The notes beneath the pieces are model-generated. The model saw only the letters and a list, made by a program, of their open reading frames with translations, searched no databases and was not told the DNA's origin. Positions 28,148 through 37,379 of a DNA stretch of 64,000 nt are shown here, one piece after another. Origin of the DNA: Denitrificimonas caeni (GTDB lineage: Bacteria > Pseudomonadota > Gammaproteobacteria > Pseudomonadales > Pseudomonadaceae). Both the position numbers and the translations under genes were made by a program. Each line of letters starts with the position of its first letter. Position 1 is the stretch's first letter. The DNA lies in assembly GCF_905120345.1 (NCBI RefSeq), contig NZ_CAJHOA010000001.1, forward strand, positions 248,001 through 312,000. The letters run 5' to 3'.

Positions 28148-29166
28148 TGAAAAACATCCTACTACTCGCACTCAACGATCTGGCTATCGCCTTAAAAAAC
28201 AAGACCTTGTTACTTGTTCTTTTCATCCCGGTATTTGTTTTTATCTCTCTAAATCTAGTTGATAGCAATGACCCAGAAGCAGCTAAAATCCGAATAGGCC
28301 TGATCCAAGATTACGCCTACGCCGCAGAGATTACTCGTAGTATTGAGGCGGCTGAAGCATCTATTGCGGTGACTTGGCTGGAAGATAAAGAGCAGGGCTT
28401 ACGTTTATTGAATGAGCACAAGATAGACGGCGTCTTTACAAATAACGAATCCGACAGACTTGCATTATTGGTTCTAAAGAAAGAATCGCTGCACACCATT
28501 GCCATCGTGCAAAGTTTCTCAGCTTTACAAAAAGCGGCGGAAGGTCATCGCCCAAGTTGGATAGCCGAGATTCAATCGCTGCACGAAGGCAATATGCAAC
28601 GAGATACCCTACCAACGTGGATATTGATGGTCATTTTGCTTGTCGGCTTTATAATTCTCCCTGCTCAAGTCGCAGAGGAAAAAGAGAAAAAGCTACTACT
28701 AGGTCTGTTGCAAACCCCAATACATGAAGCGCAATGGCTTGCTGCAAAACTGATTTTAGGAATGGTTCTGATCATCGCAGCGACATTATTACTGCATTTA
28801 TTAAGTAATTTCTGGCCGAAACATATATTCAGCTATTTTGCATTTATTTTAATGGGCAGTTTTTGTTTTAGCGCCTACGGTATTTTCTTGGGTTTTCTCT
28901 GTCGTAGTCAAGCCAGTGCAAGAACGCTAGGCGTGATCTTTTACTTACCACACCTACTTCCTTCAGCCATGGCCGATGTGTCGCAAAAGCTAACCTCAGT
29001 AGCCCCCTTCTTACCGTCTTACCAGCTGTATGAGCCGCTTCGATCGATACTGCTGGAAGATGGCAGCATGGAGAACATGTTGTTTGATGGGTTTTATTTG
29101 TGTTTGCTAGGGTCGCTGATGTTCTATCTGGCTTATCGGTTGATCAAAAAACGCTGGTTAATGTGA
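28147..29166 (+). CDS. ABC-2 type exporter permease
   Basis: 339 residues. One N-terminal membrane helix (about residues 18-37) is followed by an extracytoplasmic domain to about residue 155, then five further helices ending near residue 335, the layout of the ABC-2/NatB/YhaP-like permeases. The pair with the upstream ATPase would form a dimeric exporter of a peptide, lipid or ion. LPAQVAEEKEKKLLLGLLQTP is the conserved cytoplasmic coupling segment with Glu residues typical of ABC-2 permeases. Confidence 0.85.
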   Translation: MKNILLLALNDLAIALKNKTLLLVLFIPVFVFISLNLVDSNDPEAAKIRIGLIQDYAYAAEITRSIEAAEASIAVTWLEDKEQGLRLLNEHKIDGVFTNNESDRLALLVLKKESLHTIAIVQSFSALQKAAEGHRPSWIAEIQSLHEGNMQRDTLPTWILMVILLVGFIILPAQVAEEKEKKLLLGLLQTPIHEAQWLAAKLILGMVLIIAATLLLHLLSNFWPKHIFSYFAFILMGSFCFSAYGIFLGFLCRSQASARTLGVIFYLPHLLPSAMADVSQKLTSVAPFLPSYQLYEPLRSILLEDGSMENMLFDGFYLCLLGSLMFYLAYRLIKKRWLM

Positions 29167-29293
29167 TTTATTTTTAAATGACGCCTAAGCGTTAAACAAC
29201 ACTCTTAAGTACCCATTGCAGACACAGTCTTAACCCGTACACTGAGACTTAAGAAGTCATTACGTGATTTCATTTTACGCAAGGGCTGCCACA

Positions 29294-29908
29294 GTGAATA
29301 CGACAAACTTTGCCATTCACTCTTTGGGTAAAAGTGATCTGTTAGCAGCGGCAGGTATTTGCGCTACAGCAATGAACAACAACCCGATTCACATCAAAGT
29401 ATTCGGTGCTGACCCCGTTCTGCGCGAGCGCCGACTGCAACGTATGTTCTCAGGATTACTCATCTATGTTCATCGCAAAGGTGGGCTTTACGGTGCTTTT
29501 GTTGATGATGCCTTGACTGGTGTACTGGGCATGTTGCCACCAAAGAATTGTAAGCCTTCCGTGAGCGATCTATGGCAACTGCTGCCCACTTTGCTGACAT
29601 CGAACAGCCCGCTTGGCACATTACGCTTGCTAGTCTGGCTCAACACCTGGGCTTTAATCGACCCAGCCGCGCCGCATTGGCATTTAGGTCCGCTGGCGGT
29701 AGCACCCGCGTGGCAGCATCGGGGCATCGGTACACAATTAATTGAGTTTGCTTGCAACAAAGGCGCTGGCGACAATCTTTATTTAGAAACCGACAAGCTC
29801 AGCAACGTCGAACTCTATCAACGCTTTGGCTTTTCTATCTTGGACACACCTACGATTCTGGGAATACCCAGCTGGGTAATGATGCGCTCAGATAGCAACG
29901 TGACTTAA
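29294..29908 (+). CDS. GNAT family N-acetyltransferase
   Basis: 204 residues from a GTG at 29294; a GTG at 29264 would add ten residues and cannot be ruled out. The acetyl-CoA binding motif A is visible as [23 protein letters not shown] (V..xxRGxGxG-like, here QHRGIGTQ), and the C-terminal [19 protein letters not shown] is the usual GNAT end. The N-terminal part resembles GNATs with an AMxxNPxH block. Substrate unknown. The last four bases overlap the convergent permease gene. Confidence 0.85.
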   Translation: MNTTNFAIHSLGKSDLLAAAGICATAMNNNPIHIKVFGADPVLRERRLQRMFSGLLIYVHRKGGLYGAFVDDALTGVLGMLPPKNCKPSVSDLWQLLPTLLTSNSPLGTLRLLVWLNTWALIDPAAPHWHLGPLAVAPAWQHRGIGTQLIEFACNKGAGDNLYLETDKLSNVELYQRFGFSILDTPTILGIPSWVMMRSDSNVT

Positions 29909-31113
29909 CCCGCACTTGGTAAGCTACTGGCAACAATCGTCAGTTGAATTGCAATGATGCCAATCCCCAAGGCAAAGACCAGTAGCAAACCCGCTTGACC
30001 GCCAAAAACGTGGTAGCCGCCTGCGTGCTGTTTACGGGTTTGCCGCACCAACAAAGCCGGTAGCAACAACGACAGCACCGACAAGGCAATCGCGGCAAAA
30101 CCCAAGGCAAAAATAAAACCTTTCGGGTAAAACAGTGCAAATAATAACGGCGGAACAAAGGTAATCGCCCCCGTTTGCAGACGACCACTCGCGGTATTTT
30201 TCCGCTTAAAAAAGTCGGCTAAAAAGTCAAACAAGCCCAATGCCACCCCTAAAAATGAGGTAGCCAAGGCCAAGGCAGCAAACAGACGCACAGCCATCTC
30301 CACACGAGCGGTACCCATTACGGCTTTGACTGCTGCCAATAAGCCATTTAAACCGCTTTCATCAGCGAGAATACCGACAAAGGTATCCGACTCAATCGTG
30401 CCCAGCGTTGCCACTTGCCAAAAAATATAGACCAGTAATGGAATGGCGCTACCGATAATGAAAATCTTGCGCAGTTTAGCTGTATCGCCCTGCATATAAT
30501 TGACGATACTCGGCACGCTGCCGTGGAAGCCAAACGAAGTAAATACAATCGGAATAGCTGACAACAATAAAGCCTGCTTAACCGGCATACTGAGCAAGTT
30601 AACCTGCTGCACATGCGGCAATAGCAGAATCAACATTGCGGCTAAAAAGAAGATTTTGGTGGCAAATAAACAACGGTTAATCAGGTCTACCGAGTGCGTA
30701 CCAAAACACACCACCGCACCGCCGACACCGGCAAATAACAGTACGCCAAGATAATCAGGTAGACGTAAACCCAGCAGACTGTTTAAGGACTCGCTAATAA
30801 TCTCGCCACCACCGGCCAAGTAGGCCGCGATCAACGAGTACATTAAGAACGGCATCGCTAGACTGGTAACCCAGCGTCCGGAAGCGCCTAAGTATTTATA
30901 GGACAAAGAGCTGAGTCCCATACTGGAATCGTTGTATTGGTAGGCTTCAACCAATAATAACGCGGTATAACTCATAATGCCCCACAGCCCAAATAACAGC
31001 AGCAAGGTGGTGACAAAGCCAACGCCCGCGGTGGCTAGAGGCATCGCCAACATCCCTGCACCTAAGGCGGTACCGGCAACAATAAAGACACTTCCAAAGG
31101 CACTATTTTTCAC
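29905..31113 (-). CDS. Aromatic amino acid permease (HAAAP family, Mtr/TyrP-like)
   Basis: 402 residues with about eleven membrane segments. The start [26 protein letters not shown] is the hydroxy/aromatic amino acid permease signature (GTxxGAGMLALP), and [20 protein letters not shown] is the next conserved block. These carriers import tryptophan or tyrosine with H+ across the inner membrane. Which of the two is not clear from sequence. Alone on this strand, followed by no clear terminator. Confidence 0.88.
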   Translation of the reverse strand: MKNSAFGSVFIVAGTALGAGMLAMPLATAGVGFVTTLLLLFGLWGIMSYTALLLVEAYQYNDSSMGLSSLSYKYLGASGRWVTSLAMPFLMYSLIAAYLAGGGEIISESLNSLLGLRLPDYLGVLLFAGVGGAVVCFGTHSVDLINRCLFATKIFFLAAMLILLLPHVQQVNLLSMPVKQALLLSAIPIVFTSFGFHGSVPSIVNYMQGDTAKLRKIFIIGSAIPLLVYIFWQVATLGTIESDTFVGILADESGLNGLLAAVKAVMGTARVEMAVRLFAALALATSFLGVALGLFDFLADFFKRKNTASGRLQTGAITFVPPLLFALFYPKGFIFALGFAAIALSVLSLLLPALLVRQTRKQHAGGYHVFGGQAGLLLVFALGIGIIAIQLTIVASSLPSAG

Positions 31114-31305
31114 CCATTCCCCTCGCTTGGCTGCTGAGCAGTTGGCGTTATGCAGCTCAACAAGTGGTTTAAAAAGCCGTTATTATGCGTGAATTTTAAA
31201 GTTTATGCGGGATTGATTTAGCGTCTACTGCGCTTAACTGTCGGCGCTGTCGAAGTTAAGCCGTCCTTGGCTCACACTCGCTTAATGATCTAAATCTTAA
31301 GTTGA

Positions 31306-32988
31306 TTAAAACGTATCAGTAATCGCGCCTTCCGAGGCCGAACCCACAGTTTTAGCGTACTTAGCCAAGACACCACGTTTCACATTCGGCTCAGGTGCTT
31401 GCCATGCGCTCAAACGTTGTTGCATCTCTTCAGCTGAAATTGCTAGGTTAATTTCATCATTTTCAGCGTCGATAATGATGGTATCGCCGTTTTCAATAAT
31501 GGCGATGGGACCACCAACCATGGCTTCGGGGGTGATATGCCCAACCACAAAACCATGACTGCCACCGGAGAAACGACCGTCAGTAATTAACGCCACATCA
31601 TTGCCCAGTCCACGCCCCATAATAGCCGAGGTTGGCGAGAGCATTTCACGCATGCCGGGACCACCCTTTGGGCCTTCGTAACGGATCACAATCACATCAC
31701 CCGCCACCACTGTACCGTCTAAGATCGCTGCCATAGACTCTTCTTCAGAATTAAACACCCGTGCTTGGCCGGTAAACTTAGTTCCTTCTTGGCCACTGAT
31801 TTTCGCTACCGCTCCAGTTGGCGCAAGGCTGCCGCGTAAGATGCGCAAATGACTGTCGGCTTTAAGCGGCTGATCAAATGGCATGATGATTTTTTGACCG
31901 TCTGGATAATCAGCGACGTCTGCCAAGTTCTGCGCAATGGTTTTACCATTAACAGTTAAGCAGTCACCATGCAGCAAGCCTTTGTCCAGTAAGCGCTTCA
32001 TTAAAGGCGCAATCCCACCAATCCGAATCAAATCAGACATCAGATATTTACCGGATGGACGCAAGTCGGCCAAAACCGGTACATGCTTACCTATTGCAGT
32101 AAAATCATCAATGTTTAGCTCTACGTTGACCGCATCAGCCATGGCCAACAAGTGTAGGACTGCGTTGGTCGAACCACCTAAAGCAATCACGATGGTGATA
32201 GCATTTTCAAACGCTTTGCGTGTCATGATATCGCTGGGTTTAATATCATGTTCGATCAGCCAGCGAATGGCCTGACCTGCTCGCTGACAGTCATCACGCT
32301 TTTCCGCGGAAACCGCTTCTTGCGCAGAGCTGCCGGGCAAACTCATACCTAAGGCTTCAATCGCAGACGCCATAGTGTTCGCGGTGTACATTCCACCACA
32401 TGAACCAGGTCCGGGGATGGCGGTCTTTTCAATGTCGACCACGTCTATCATGCTTAAATCGCCACGGGCATTGGCACCCACCGCTTCAAACACGGAGACA
32501 ATATCAGTGTGGTTTTTACCTGGTTGAATGGTACCGCCGTAAATAAACAGTGCGGGGCGGTCTAAGCGCGCCATCGCCATTAAGCAGGCTGGCATGTTTT
32601 TATCACAACCACCAATGGCAATCAGCGCATCAAAGCCTTGACAGCCGACCACCGTCTCAATGGAATCAGCAATTACTTCGCGCGAAACCAACGAATACTT
32701 CATGCCTTGATAGCCGTTAGCAATACCATCAGAAATAGTAATGGTATTGAAGATAACGGGTTTAGCATCAGCGCCATACACGCCTTTAGCAACTTCTTCA
32801 GCTAAGCCATTGATATGGATATTGCAGGGCGTCACTTGGCTCCAAGTCGAAGCAATACCGACTTGTGGGCATTTAAAATCTTTATCTTCAAAACCGACGG
32901 CGCGCAGCATGGAACGTGCGGGGGCTTTTTGAATACCATCAACCAAAAGAGATGAGTATTTTCTATTGTTATCGTCTTTTGTAGTCAT
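31306..32988 (-). CDS. ilvD: Dihydroxy-acid dehydratase
   Basis: 560 residues. IlvD dehydrates 2,3-dihydroxy-isovalerate and the methylvalerate analogue in branched-chain amino acid synthesis, using an iron-sulfur cluster. Cluster cysteines appear in the [22 protein letters not shown] and [14 protein letters not shown] blocks, and [21 protein letters not shown] is the C-terminal signature. The length matches the shorter IlvD group (about 560 residues) rather than the roughly 612-residue enterobacterial and Pseudomonas type, which may mean a different subfamily or horizontal origin. GGAG precedes the ATG. Confidence 0.95.
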   Translation of the reverse strand: MTTKDDNNRKYSSLLVDGIQKAPARSMLRAVGFEDKDFKCPQVGIASTWSQVTPCNIHINGLAEEVAKGVYGADAKPVIFNTITISDGIANGYQGMKYSLVSREVIADSIETVVGCQGFDALIAIGGCDKNMPACLMAMARLDRPALFIYGGTIQPGKNHTDIVSVFEAVGANARGDLSMIDVVDIEKTAIPGPGSCGGMYTANTMASAIEALGMSLPGSSAQEAVSAEKRDDCQRAGQAIRWLIEHDIKPSDIMTRKAFENAITIVIALGGSTNAVLHLLAMADAVNVELNIDDFTAIGKHVPVLADLRPSGKYLMSDLIRIGGIAPLMKRLLDKGLLHGDCLTVNGKTIAQNLADVADYPDGQKIIMPFDQPLKADSHLRILRGSLAPTGAVAKISGQEGTKFTGQARVFNSEEESMAAILDGTVVAGDVIVIRYEGPKGGPGMREMLSPTSAIMGRGLGNDVALITDGRFSGGSHGFVVGHITPEAMVGGPIAIIENGDTIIIDAENDEINLAISAEEMQQRLSAWQAPEPNVKRGVLAKYAKTVGSASEGAITDTF

Positions 32989-33170
32989 GTTCGCTCCAAT
33001 AGCACAGGGTTATAGGCCACTATTAACTTAAAGCCTACTCAAAGTGACAGACGCTGAGTGCATACATGAGTGGTCTAGAGATCTAGCATTATATAACTGT
33101 CGTTACAGGGTGCTAATGATTACGATTAAGTATCGCAAGGGAAGCTATGCCAAACCGATACTTTCAACGT

Positions 33171-33368
33171 CTAATAGGTTTCATTTTCATCGCGTACCGA
33201 CACAGATAAATTCCCCATTGAATCGACAGCAACATCAAATGTGATTGGCTTACAGCAGACCTGACAATCCTCAATGTACTGCTGCCCTGCTTCTTGAGGA
33301 TCAACAAGCACTTCAATGGCTTCGCCACAGTATGGGCAGTAAACGACTTCTTCGGTTAAGAATTCCAT
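33171..33368 (-). CDS. CPXCG-motif small cysteine-rich protein
   Basis: 65 residues with CPYCG (11-15) and CQVCC (35-39), two Cys pairs that probably bind zinc. The family is labelled cysteine-rich CPXCG-motif protein in pseudomonads; function is unknown. The N-terminus MEFLTEEVVYCPYCGEAIEVLVD is family-like. Not in an obvious operon. Confidence 0.85.
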   Translation of the reverse strand: MEFLTEEVVYCPYCGEAIEVLVDPQEAGQQYIEDCQVCCKPITFDVAVDSMGNLSVSVRDENETY

Positions 33369-33480
33369 AATTTTAGCGAGGGTCCGATAGTAGAAAGCAT
33401 AACAGTCACATACAAAACGAGCGAGAGCCAGTCTAACTCAGGGTTTTATCGGCGATTTTCATTCGTTTGCTATCGCCCTC

Positions 33481-33873
33481 TTAGGGAAGCTGTGTAAATT
33501 CAATAACGTTTTTATCAGGATCTCGAATAAAAATAGACGTTTTCCCATCACCAAAGGTGACAGGGCCTTGCGTGATCTGCAATCCAATGGATTCAAGGTA
33601 ATGCTTAGCGTTTTCGACTGAGTCGACTTCTACAGCGTAATGCGTATAACCAGGAAACTTTTGCTCAACGTCCATAAGAATATTCTTCTTATTGTTATTG
33701 CTGTCACCGCTGTCTAAAAGATTAAGCTCAACACCACTATCGTTTTTTAATACGACAACATGCTCTTTAGTATCATTTCTAGTAACAGTAAATCCTAGTT
33801 TTTGGTAAAAGTGAATGGCTACAAAAAAGTCCATGACCCTAATGCCAATATGATCAAGGCGCTTTATTTTCAT
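33481..33873 (-). CDS. VOC/glyoxalase-family protein
   Basis: 130 residues with the paired beta-alpha-beta-beta-beta units of the vicinal oxygen chelate fold. Likely metal ligands are His8 in RLDHIGIRV, Glu in VELNLLD, His in YTHYAVEVD and Glu in NVIEFTQL. Lactoylglutathione lyase, dioxygenase or resistance functions are all possible. No neighbour helps to choose. Confidence 0.82.
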   Translation of the reverse strand: MKIKRLDHIGIRVMDFFVAIHFYQKLGFTVTRNDTKEHVVVLKNDSGVELNLLDSGDSNNNKKNILMDVEQKFPGYTHYAVEVDSVENAKHYLESIGLQITQGPVTFGDGKTSIFIRDPDKNVIEFTQLP

Positions 33874-34052
33874 AGTTTTATAACTCCTTTAGCGTTACAT
33901 GAGCAGGCATATTTATATTTATTAAAAATAGCAATGTAATTATTTATAACAATAAGTATACCAATTATTCTGCTTTAGCTTCTATTTGGGTTATCTCAGC
34001 AAAAGAATAACCAACTCATTATTTAATTAATACAAGCAAAGTAAGCTCGATT

Positions 34053-34086
34053 CTTAAGGTTGACTTAAGGTGAGTGGCGCTATAAT
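34053..34086 (+). promoter_or_regulatory. PmrA/QseB-type box and promoter of the PepSY operon
   Basis: CTTAAG (34053-34058), five bases, CTTAAG (34064-34069), then a perfect -10 hexamer TATAAT (34081-34086) 11 nt later. The direct repeat CTTAAG-N5-CTTAAG is the pattern bound by PmrA/QseB/ColR-type OmpR-family regulators, placed where such activators replace a -35 element. Confidence 0.65.
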
Positions 34087-34115
34087 AAAAACGTAAGTCT
34101 TACTGGGGAAAAGTC

Positions 34116-34490
34116 ATGAAGACACCACAGCTTATTACCACGCTACTCGCTGCCACTTTAATCAGTGCCGCGGCTCTCGCCGAAGACGACTGCAATGACC
34201 CAGTTACTAACTGGCAGTCTCGAGCGGCACTACGACAGATGCTCGAAGCTGAAGGCTGGACGATACACCGCATCAAGGTTGACGATGGTTGCTATGAAGT
34301 CAAAGGTTTCGATCAGGACGGCAACAAAGTCAAAGCAGAGTATTTTCCCTCATCATTGCGCTTGCGCAAGCTGGAGACCAAATTCAAGGAGGATGCAGTC
34401 ATACCAGACGGTCTACCCACCAGAAACAAGCAAAAAAATCGAGAAAAACGCAACAATCGAGATAATCATGACAACGGAGAAAAACCATGA
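34116..34490 (+). CDS. Periplasmic PepSY-domain protein
   Basis: 124 residues with a signal peptide ending near residue 22 (AAALAE). The following LRQMLEAEGWTIHRIKVDDGCYEVKGFDQDGNKVKAEYFPSSL is a PepSY domain, a small periplasmic fold often regulated by OmpR-type two-component systems. The C-terminus is a basic, Asn/Arg-rich tail. It overlaps the next gene by four bases (ATGA) and forms an operon with the DUF2271 protein and a PepSY-flavoreductase. A PmrA/QseB-like box lies upstream. Confidence 0.85.
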   Translation: MKTPQLITTLLAATLISAAALAEDDCNDPVTNWQSRAALRQMLEAEGWTIHRIKVDDGCYEVKGFDQDGNKVKAEYFPSSLRLRKLETKFKEDAVIPDGLPTRNKQKNREKRNNRDNHDNGEKP

Positions 34491-34957
34491 AAAAGCTCAC
34501 TCTTGCTCTTGCCATGGCAGCTACTATCGCGCTGCCAACACTCGCCCAAGCGCGTGAGGTAACCTTTACTACCGAGCTGAAGAACTACGGCGGTGATGGT
34601 GCCTATCTAGCGCTTTACTTAGTTGATGCGAATGGCAAATATCAACGCACGCTTTGGCTTTCTGGAAAAAAATCAAAATATTACAAGCACCTGGCTGACT
34701 GGGCGCGTGGCAGCGGGTTGCGCAGCAGTGAATATGATGGGGTGACTGGCGCGAGCGTACTGAGCGGACAAGCACTCAACGTCACCGTTGATATTGCCGA
34801 TGAACTGATTGACGCCGGATACGAAGTGCGCGTAGACACAGCGGTTGAGGATATGCGTGACAATCGTGCTGACGTTAGTGCGCCGTTGACCACCGATGGT
34901 GTAGGCAAGTCGTTTCCAGGTCGTGGTTACGTGCAATCACTGAGCTACACCTTCTGA
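34487..34957 (+). CDS. DUF2271 domain periplasmic protein
   Basis: 156 residues with a signal peptide ending near residue 22 (LAQAR). The remainder (ELKNYGGDGAYLALYLVDANGKYQRTLWLSGKKSKYYKHL then DGVTGASVLSG) is the DUF2271 pattern, a family I know as neighbours of ApbE-type flavin transferases and of PepSY reductases. The TGAS motif resembles a flavinylation-type DGxTGAT site, suggesting a covalently bound flavin, which is inference. It overlaps the upstream PepSY gene by four bases and precedes the reductase by 27 nt. Confidence 0.8.
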   Translation: MKKLTLALAMAATIALPTLAQAREVTFTTELKNYGGDGAYLALYLVDANGKYQRTLWLSGKKSKYYKHLADWARGSGLRSSEYDGVTGASVLSGQALNVTVDIADELIDAGYEVRVDTAVEDMRDNRADVSAPLTTDGVGKSFPGRGYVQSLSYTF

Positions 34958-34984
34958 ATCTAAGCGCACAAGGAGTCTACTGCC

Positions 34985-37210
34985 ATGCTACGCCAACTTC
35001 ACTCGCTACCCGGCTTGATCGCCGCATTATTTGCCATCGTACTGACGGTGACAGGGGCGATTTTGTCGCTTAACCCAGCACTCGAGCGAATAGACGCTGT
35101 ATTGCCCGCCGCTGGGCAGATCAGTGTCGCCGAGCTGTCGGGAAAGTTGGCGGAGCATTACCCAGAGGTTGAGCAGATTGTGCGAACGCCCTCCGGCACT
35201 CTGATCGTCTATTACACTAGAGATGATCAAGTCGGCATTGATCAAGTTGATCCTCGTAACGGACAGGCTATCGCACCCTATCAGCAGTCATCCTTCTCGC
35301 GCTGGATTAAAAATCTGCACCGCTCCTTGCTGCTCGACACTCTGGGGCGTGCAGTGGCAGGTATCACCGCCATACTCATGATTGTTTTAGCGATTTCAGG
35401 TGCCATGCTGCTAGCTGCTCGTATGGGCGGCTGGCGACAGATACTACAACCTGTGCGCGGCACCTTAAGTCAGCGGTTGCATATCAAATTTGGCCGAATC
35501 GTAATAATTGGCCTGCTACTGTCAGCACTGACAGGCACCTACCTATCCGCGATTACTTTCGGCTTCGCGCCAGAAAGTCTTGAAGCTGAGCCGGAAATAC
35601 CAATGGAGGTATCCGACGGCATACCGGCAGCTATCAACACGCTTGCGGTTTTGCAAGCGACCGACTTAAACGATCTGCGTGAACTGGTCTACCCTTACCC
35701 TGACGACCCAGCTGGGATGTATTCTTTGACCACCGATCAAGGTGCGGGTTATATCGATCAAGTCAGCGGTGAATGGCTCTCTTTCCAGCCACATGACGCA
35801 AGCCACAGGTTCTATAAATTCATTTATATGCTGCACACCGGCGAAGGCCTCTGGTGGCTGGGCATAATCCTTGGATTAGCCGCCCTAACAGTCCCACTCA
35901 TGGCAATCACCGGTCCGCTGATCTGGTGGAAGCGCTACCGTTCAAAACCGAAATTGGCCGCCAACAGTGGAGCCAACACTGCCGATAGCGTGATTCTCGT
36001 CGGTAGTGAGAGCAACAGCACCTGGGGCTTTGCTAAAACCTTACACGACAGCTTAGTGAAAGCTGGCCACCGCGTGCATACTGCGCCAATGAATCAGCTG
36101 GCGTCGAACTATCGTTCGGCACAACGTTTGTTTATTCTTAGTGCGACCTACGGCGATGGCGATGCACCGGCTTCAGCCAAGCAGTTTCTGCATCGTCTAG
36201 AAAAAATCAGCAAAAAGCCTGAATTTTCGACCATTATATTGGGTTTTGGTGATCGTCAATATCCAAAATTCTGCGGCTTTGCTAAAGAAGTAGAACATGC
36301 CATCAGCGCCAAAGGCTGGCCACAGTTACTCCCCATTGACACCATCAACCGCCAGTCAACACAGGAGTTCGCGCGTTGGGGGCATGCGCTGGGCAAAGCA
36401 CTCGGCATCGAGTTGACACTGCTACATATTCCCGAACGACCAGACAGCACCGTGCTGCAACTGATTGATCGTGTCGACTATGGCCTTGCGGTGCAGGCTC
36501 CAACCGCTATATTACGTTTCCAAGCAGATAAAAATAATGACCAAAGCAATGTTATCAGCCGTTTAGTGAAGCGCAGTCGGCTGCCGCACTTTGAGGCAGG
36601 CGATTTAGTTGGCATCATCCCACCAGGCAGCCAAGTGCCACGCTTTTACTCTCTGGCCTCAGGCTCTGCAGACGGTAGTTTAGAAATATGCGTACGTCAG
36701 CAGCCTAACGGCCTATGTTCTAATTTTCTTTACACTCTACCGATAGGTGGCAGCATTGATGCATTCATTCAGCCCAACCCTGACTTTCGTCCTGCTTCTG
36801 GTAAAGCCCCCATCGTACTGATCAGCGCCGGCACGGGTATTGGCCCACTGGTTGGTTTTATCCGTCATAATTGGGCTCATCACCCTATGTATCTGTATTG
36901 GGGGGGCCGCTCTCCCGAGTCCGACTTCCTCTACGAACCGGAACTGAAGGCTTATCTCCAAGACAAACGTCTAACCGAGCTAAACGCGGTCTTCTCCCGC
37001 ACCAGCCAGCGCTCCTATGTCCAAGACAAGGTCACTTTGGATGGTGAGAAACTGCGCAAGCTGATCGAAAATGACGCGCAAATTCTAGTCTGCGGCGGCA
37101 GAGAGATGGCAAAGAGCATTATGGCTGCCTTGAATGAGATTCTGGCGCCACTGGGCATCGACGTAGCAACACTTAAGGCCCAAGGCCGCTACCGTGAAGA
37201 CGTCTATTAA
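34985..37210 (+). CDS. PepSY-anchored flavodoxin/FAD/NAD(P)H reductase fusion
   Basis: 741 residues. The N-terminal half (about 1-310) is a PepSY-associated membrane domain with four helices and periplasmic PepSY loops. Residues about 330-480 are flavodoxin-like (ILVGSESNSTWGFAKTLHDSL, FILSATYGDGDAPASAKQF). The C-terminal part is a sulfite-reductase-type FAD and NAD(P)H module (RFYSLASGS, ISAGTGIGPLVGFIRHNW, YWGGRSPESDFLY and VCGGREMAKS). The arrangement moves electrons from cytosolic NAD(P)H through FMN/FAD towards the periplasm. The two periplasmic proteins upstream are plausible acceptors. Ferric-siderophore reduction is one known use of such fusions, but no siderophore gene is here. Confidence 0.87.
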   Translation: MLRQLHSLPGLIAALFAIVLTVTGAILSLNPALERIDAVLPAAGQISVAELSGKLAEHYPEVEQIVRTPSGTLIVYYTRDDQVGIDQVDPRNGQAIAPYQQSSFSRWIKNLHRSLLLDTLGRAVAGITAILMIVLAISGAMLLAARMGGWRQILQPVRGTLSQRLHIKFGRIVIIGLLLSALTGTYLSAITFGFAPESLEAEPEIPMEVSDGIPAAINTLAVLQATDLNDLRELVYPYPDDPAGMYSLTTDQGAGYIDQVSGEWLSFQPHDASHRFYKFIYMLHTGEGLWWLGIILGLAALTVPLMAITGPLIWWKRYRSKPKLAANSGANTADSVILVGSESNSTWGFAKTLHDSLVKAGHRVHTAPMNQLASNYRSAQRLFILSATYGDGDAPASAKQFLHRLEKISKKPEFSTIILGFGDRQYPKFCGFAKEVEHAISAKGWPQLLPIDTINRQSTQEFARWGHALGKALGIELTLLHIPERPDSTVLQLIDRVDYGLAVQAPTAILRFQADKNNDQSNVISRLVKRSRLPHFEAGDLVGIIPPGSQVPRFYSLASGSADGSLEICVRQQPNGLCSNFLYTLPIGGSIDAFIQPNPDFRPASGKAPIVLISAGTGIGPLVGFIRHNWAHHPMYLYWGGRSPESDFLYEPELKAYLQDKRLTELNAVFSRTSQRSYVQDKVTLDGEKLRKLIENDAQILVCGGREMAKSIMAALNEILAPLGIDVATLKAQGRYREDVY

Positions 37211-37332
37211 GCGGTTTGAAAATCACTCTGCTGGTTTAAGGTGAACTACACTCAGCAGAGCGACAAGCGCTTCAACGGATAGGCACTCTTGGCGAATTAC
37301 CCCCTCGACACCCATCAGCCCAGCCAAGTTTT

Positions 37333-37367
37333 AACGCCTGCAAAGCACAAGCAGGCGTTCTTATTTT
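37333..37367. terminator. Intrinsic terminator between the reductase and the chemoreceptor gene
   Basis: AACGCCTGC, nine-base loop, GCAGGCGTT, then CTTATTTT, at the end of the PepSY operon and beside the convergent MCP gene. Confidence 0.75.
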
Positions 37368-37379
37368 CGTCCACGGCGA

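Noticed and set aside
33147-33209. Plus-strand 20-codon ORF (MPNRYFQRL...) with AAGGGAA upstream
   Set aside because: It overlaps the 3' end of the CPXCG gene, has a mixed composition and no promoter or terminator.
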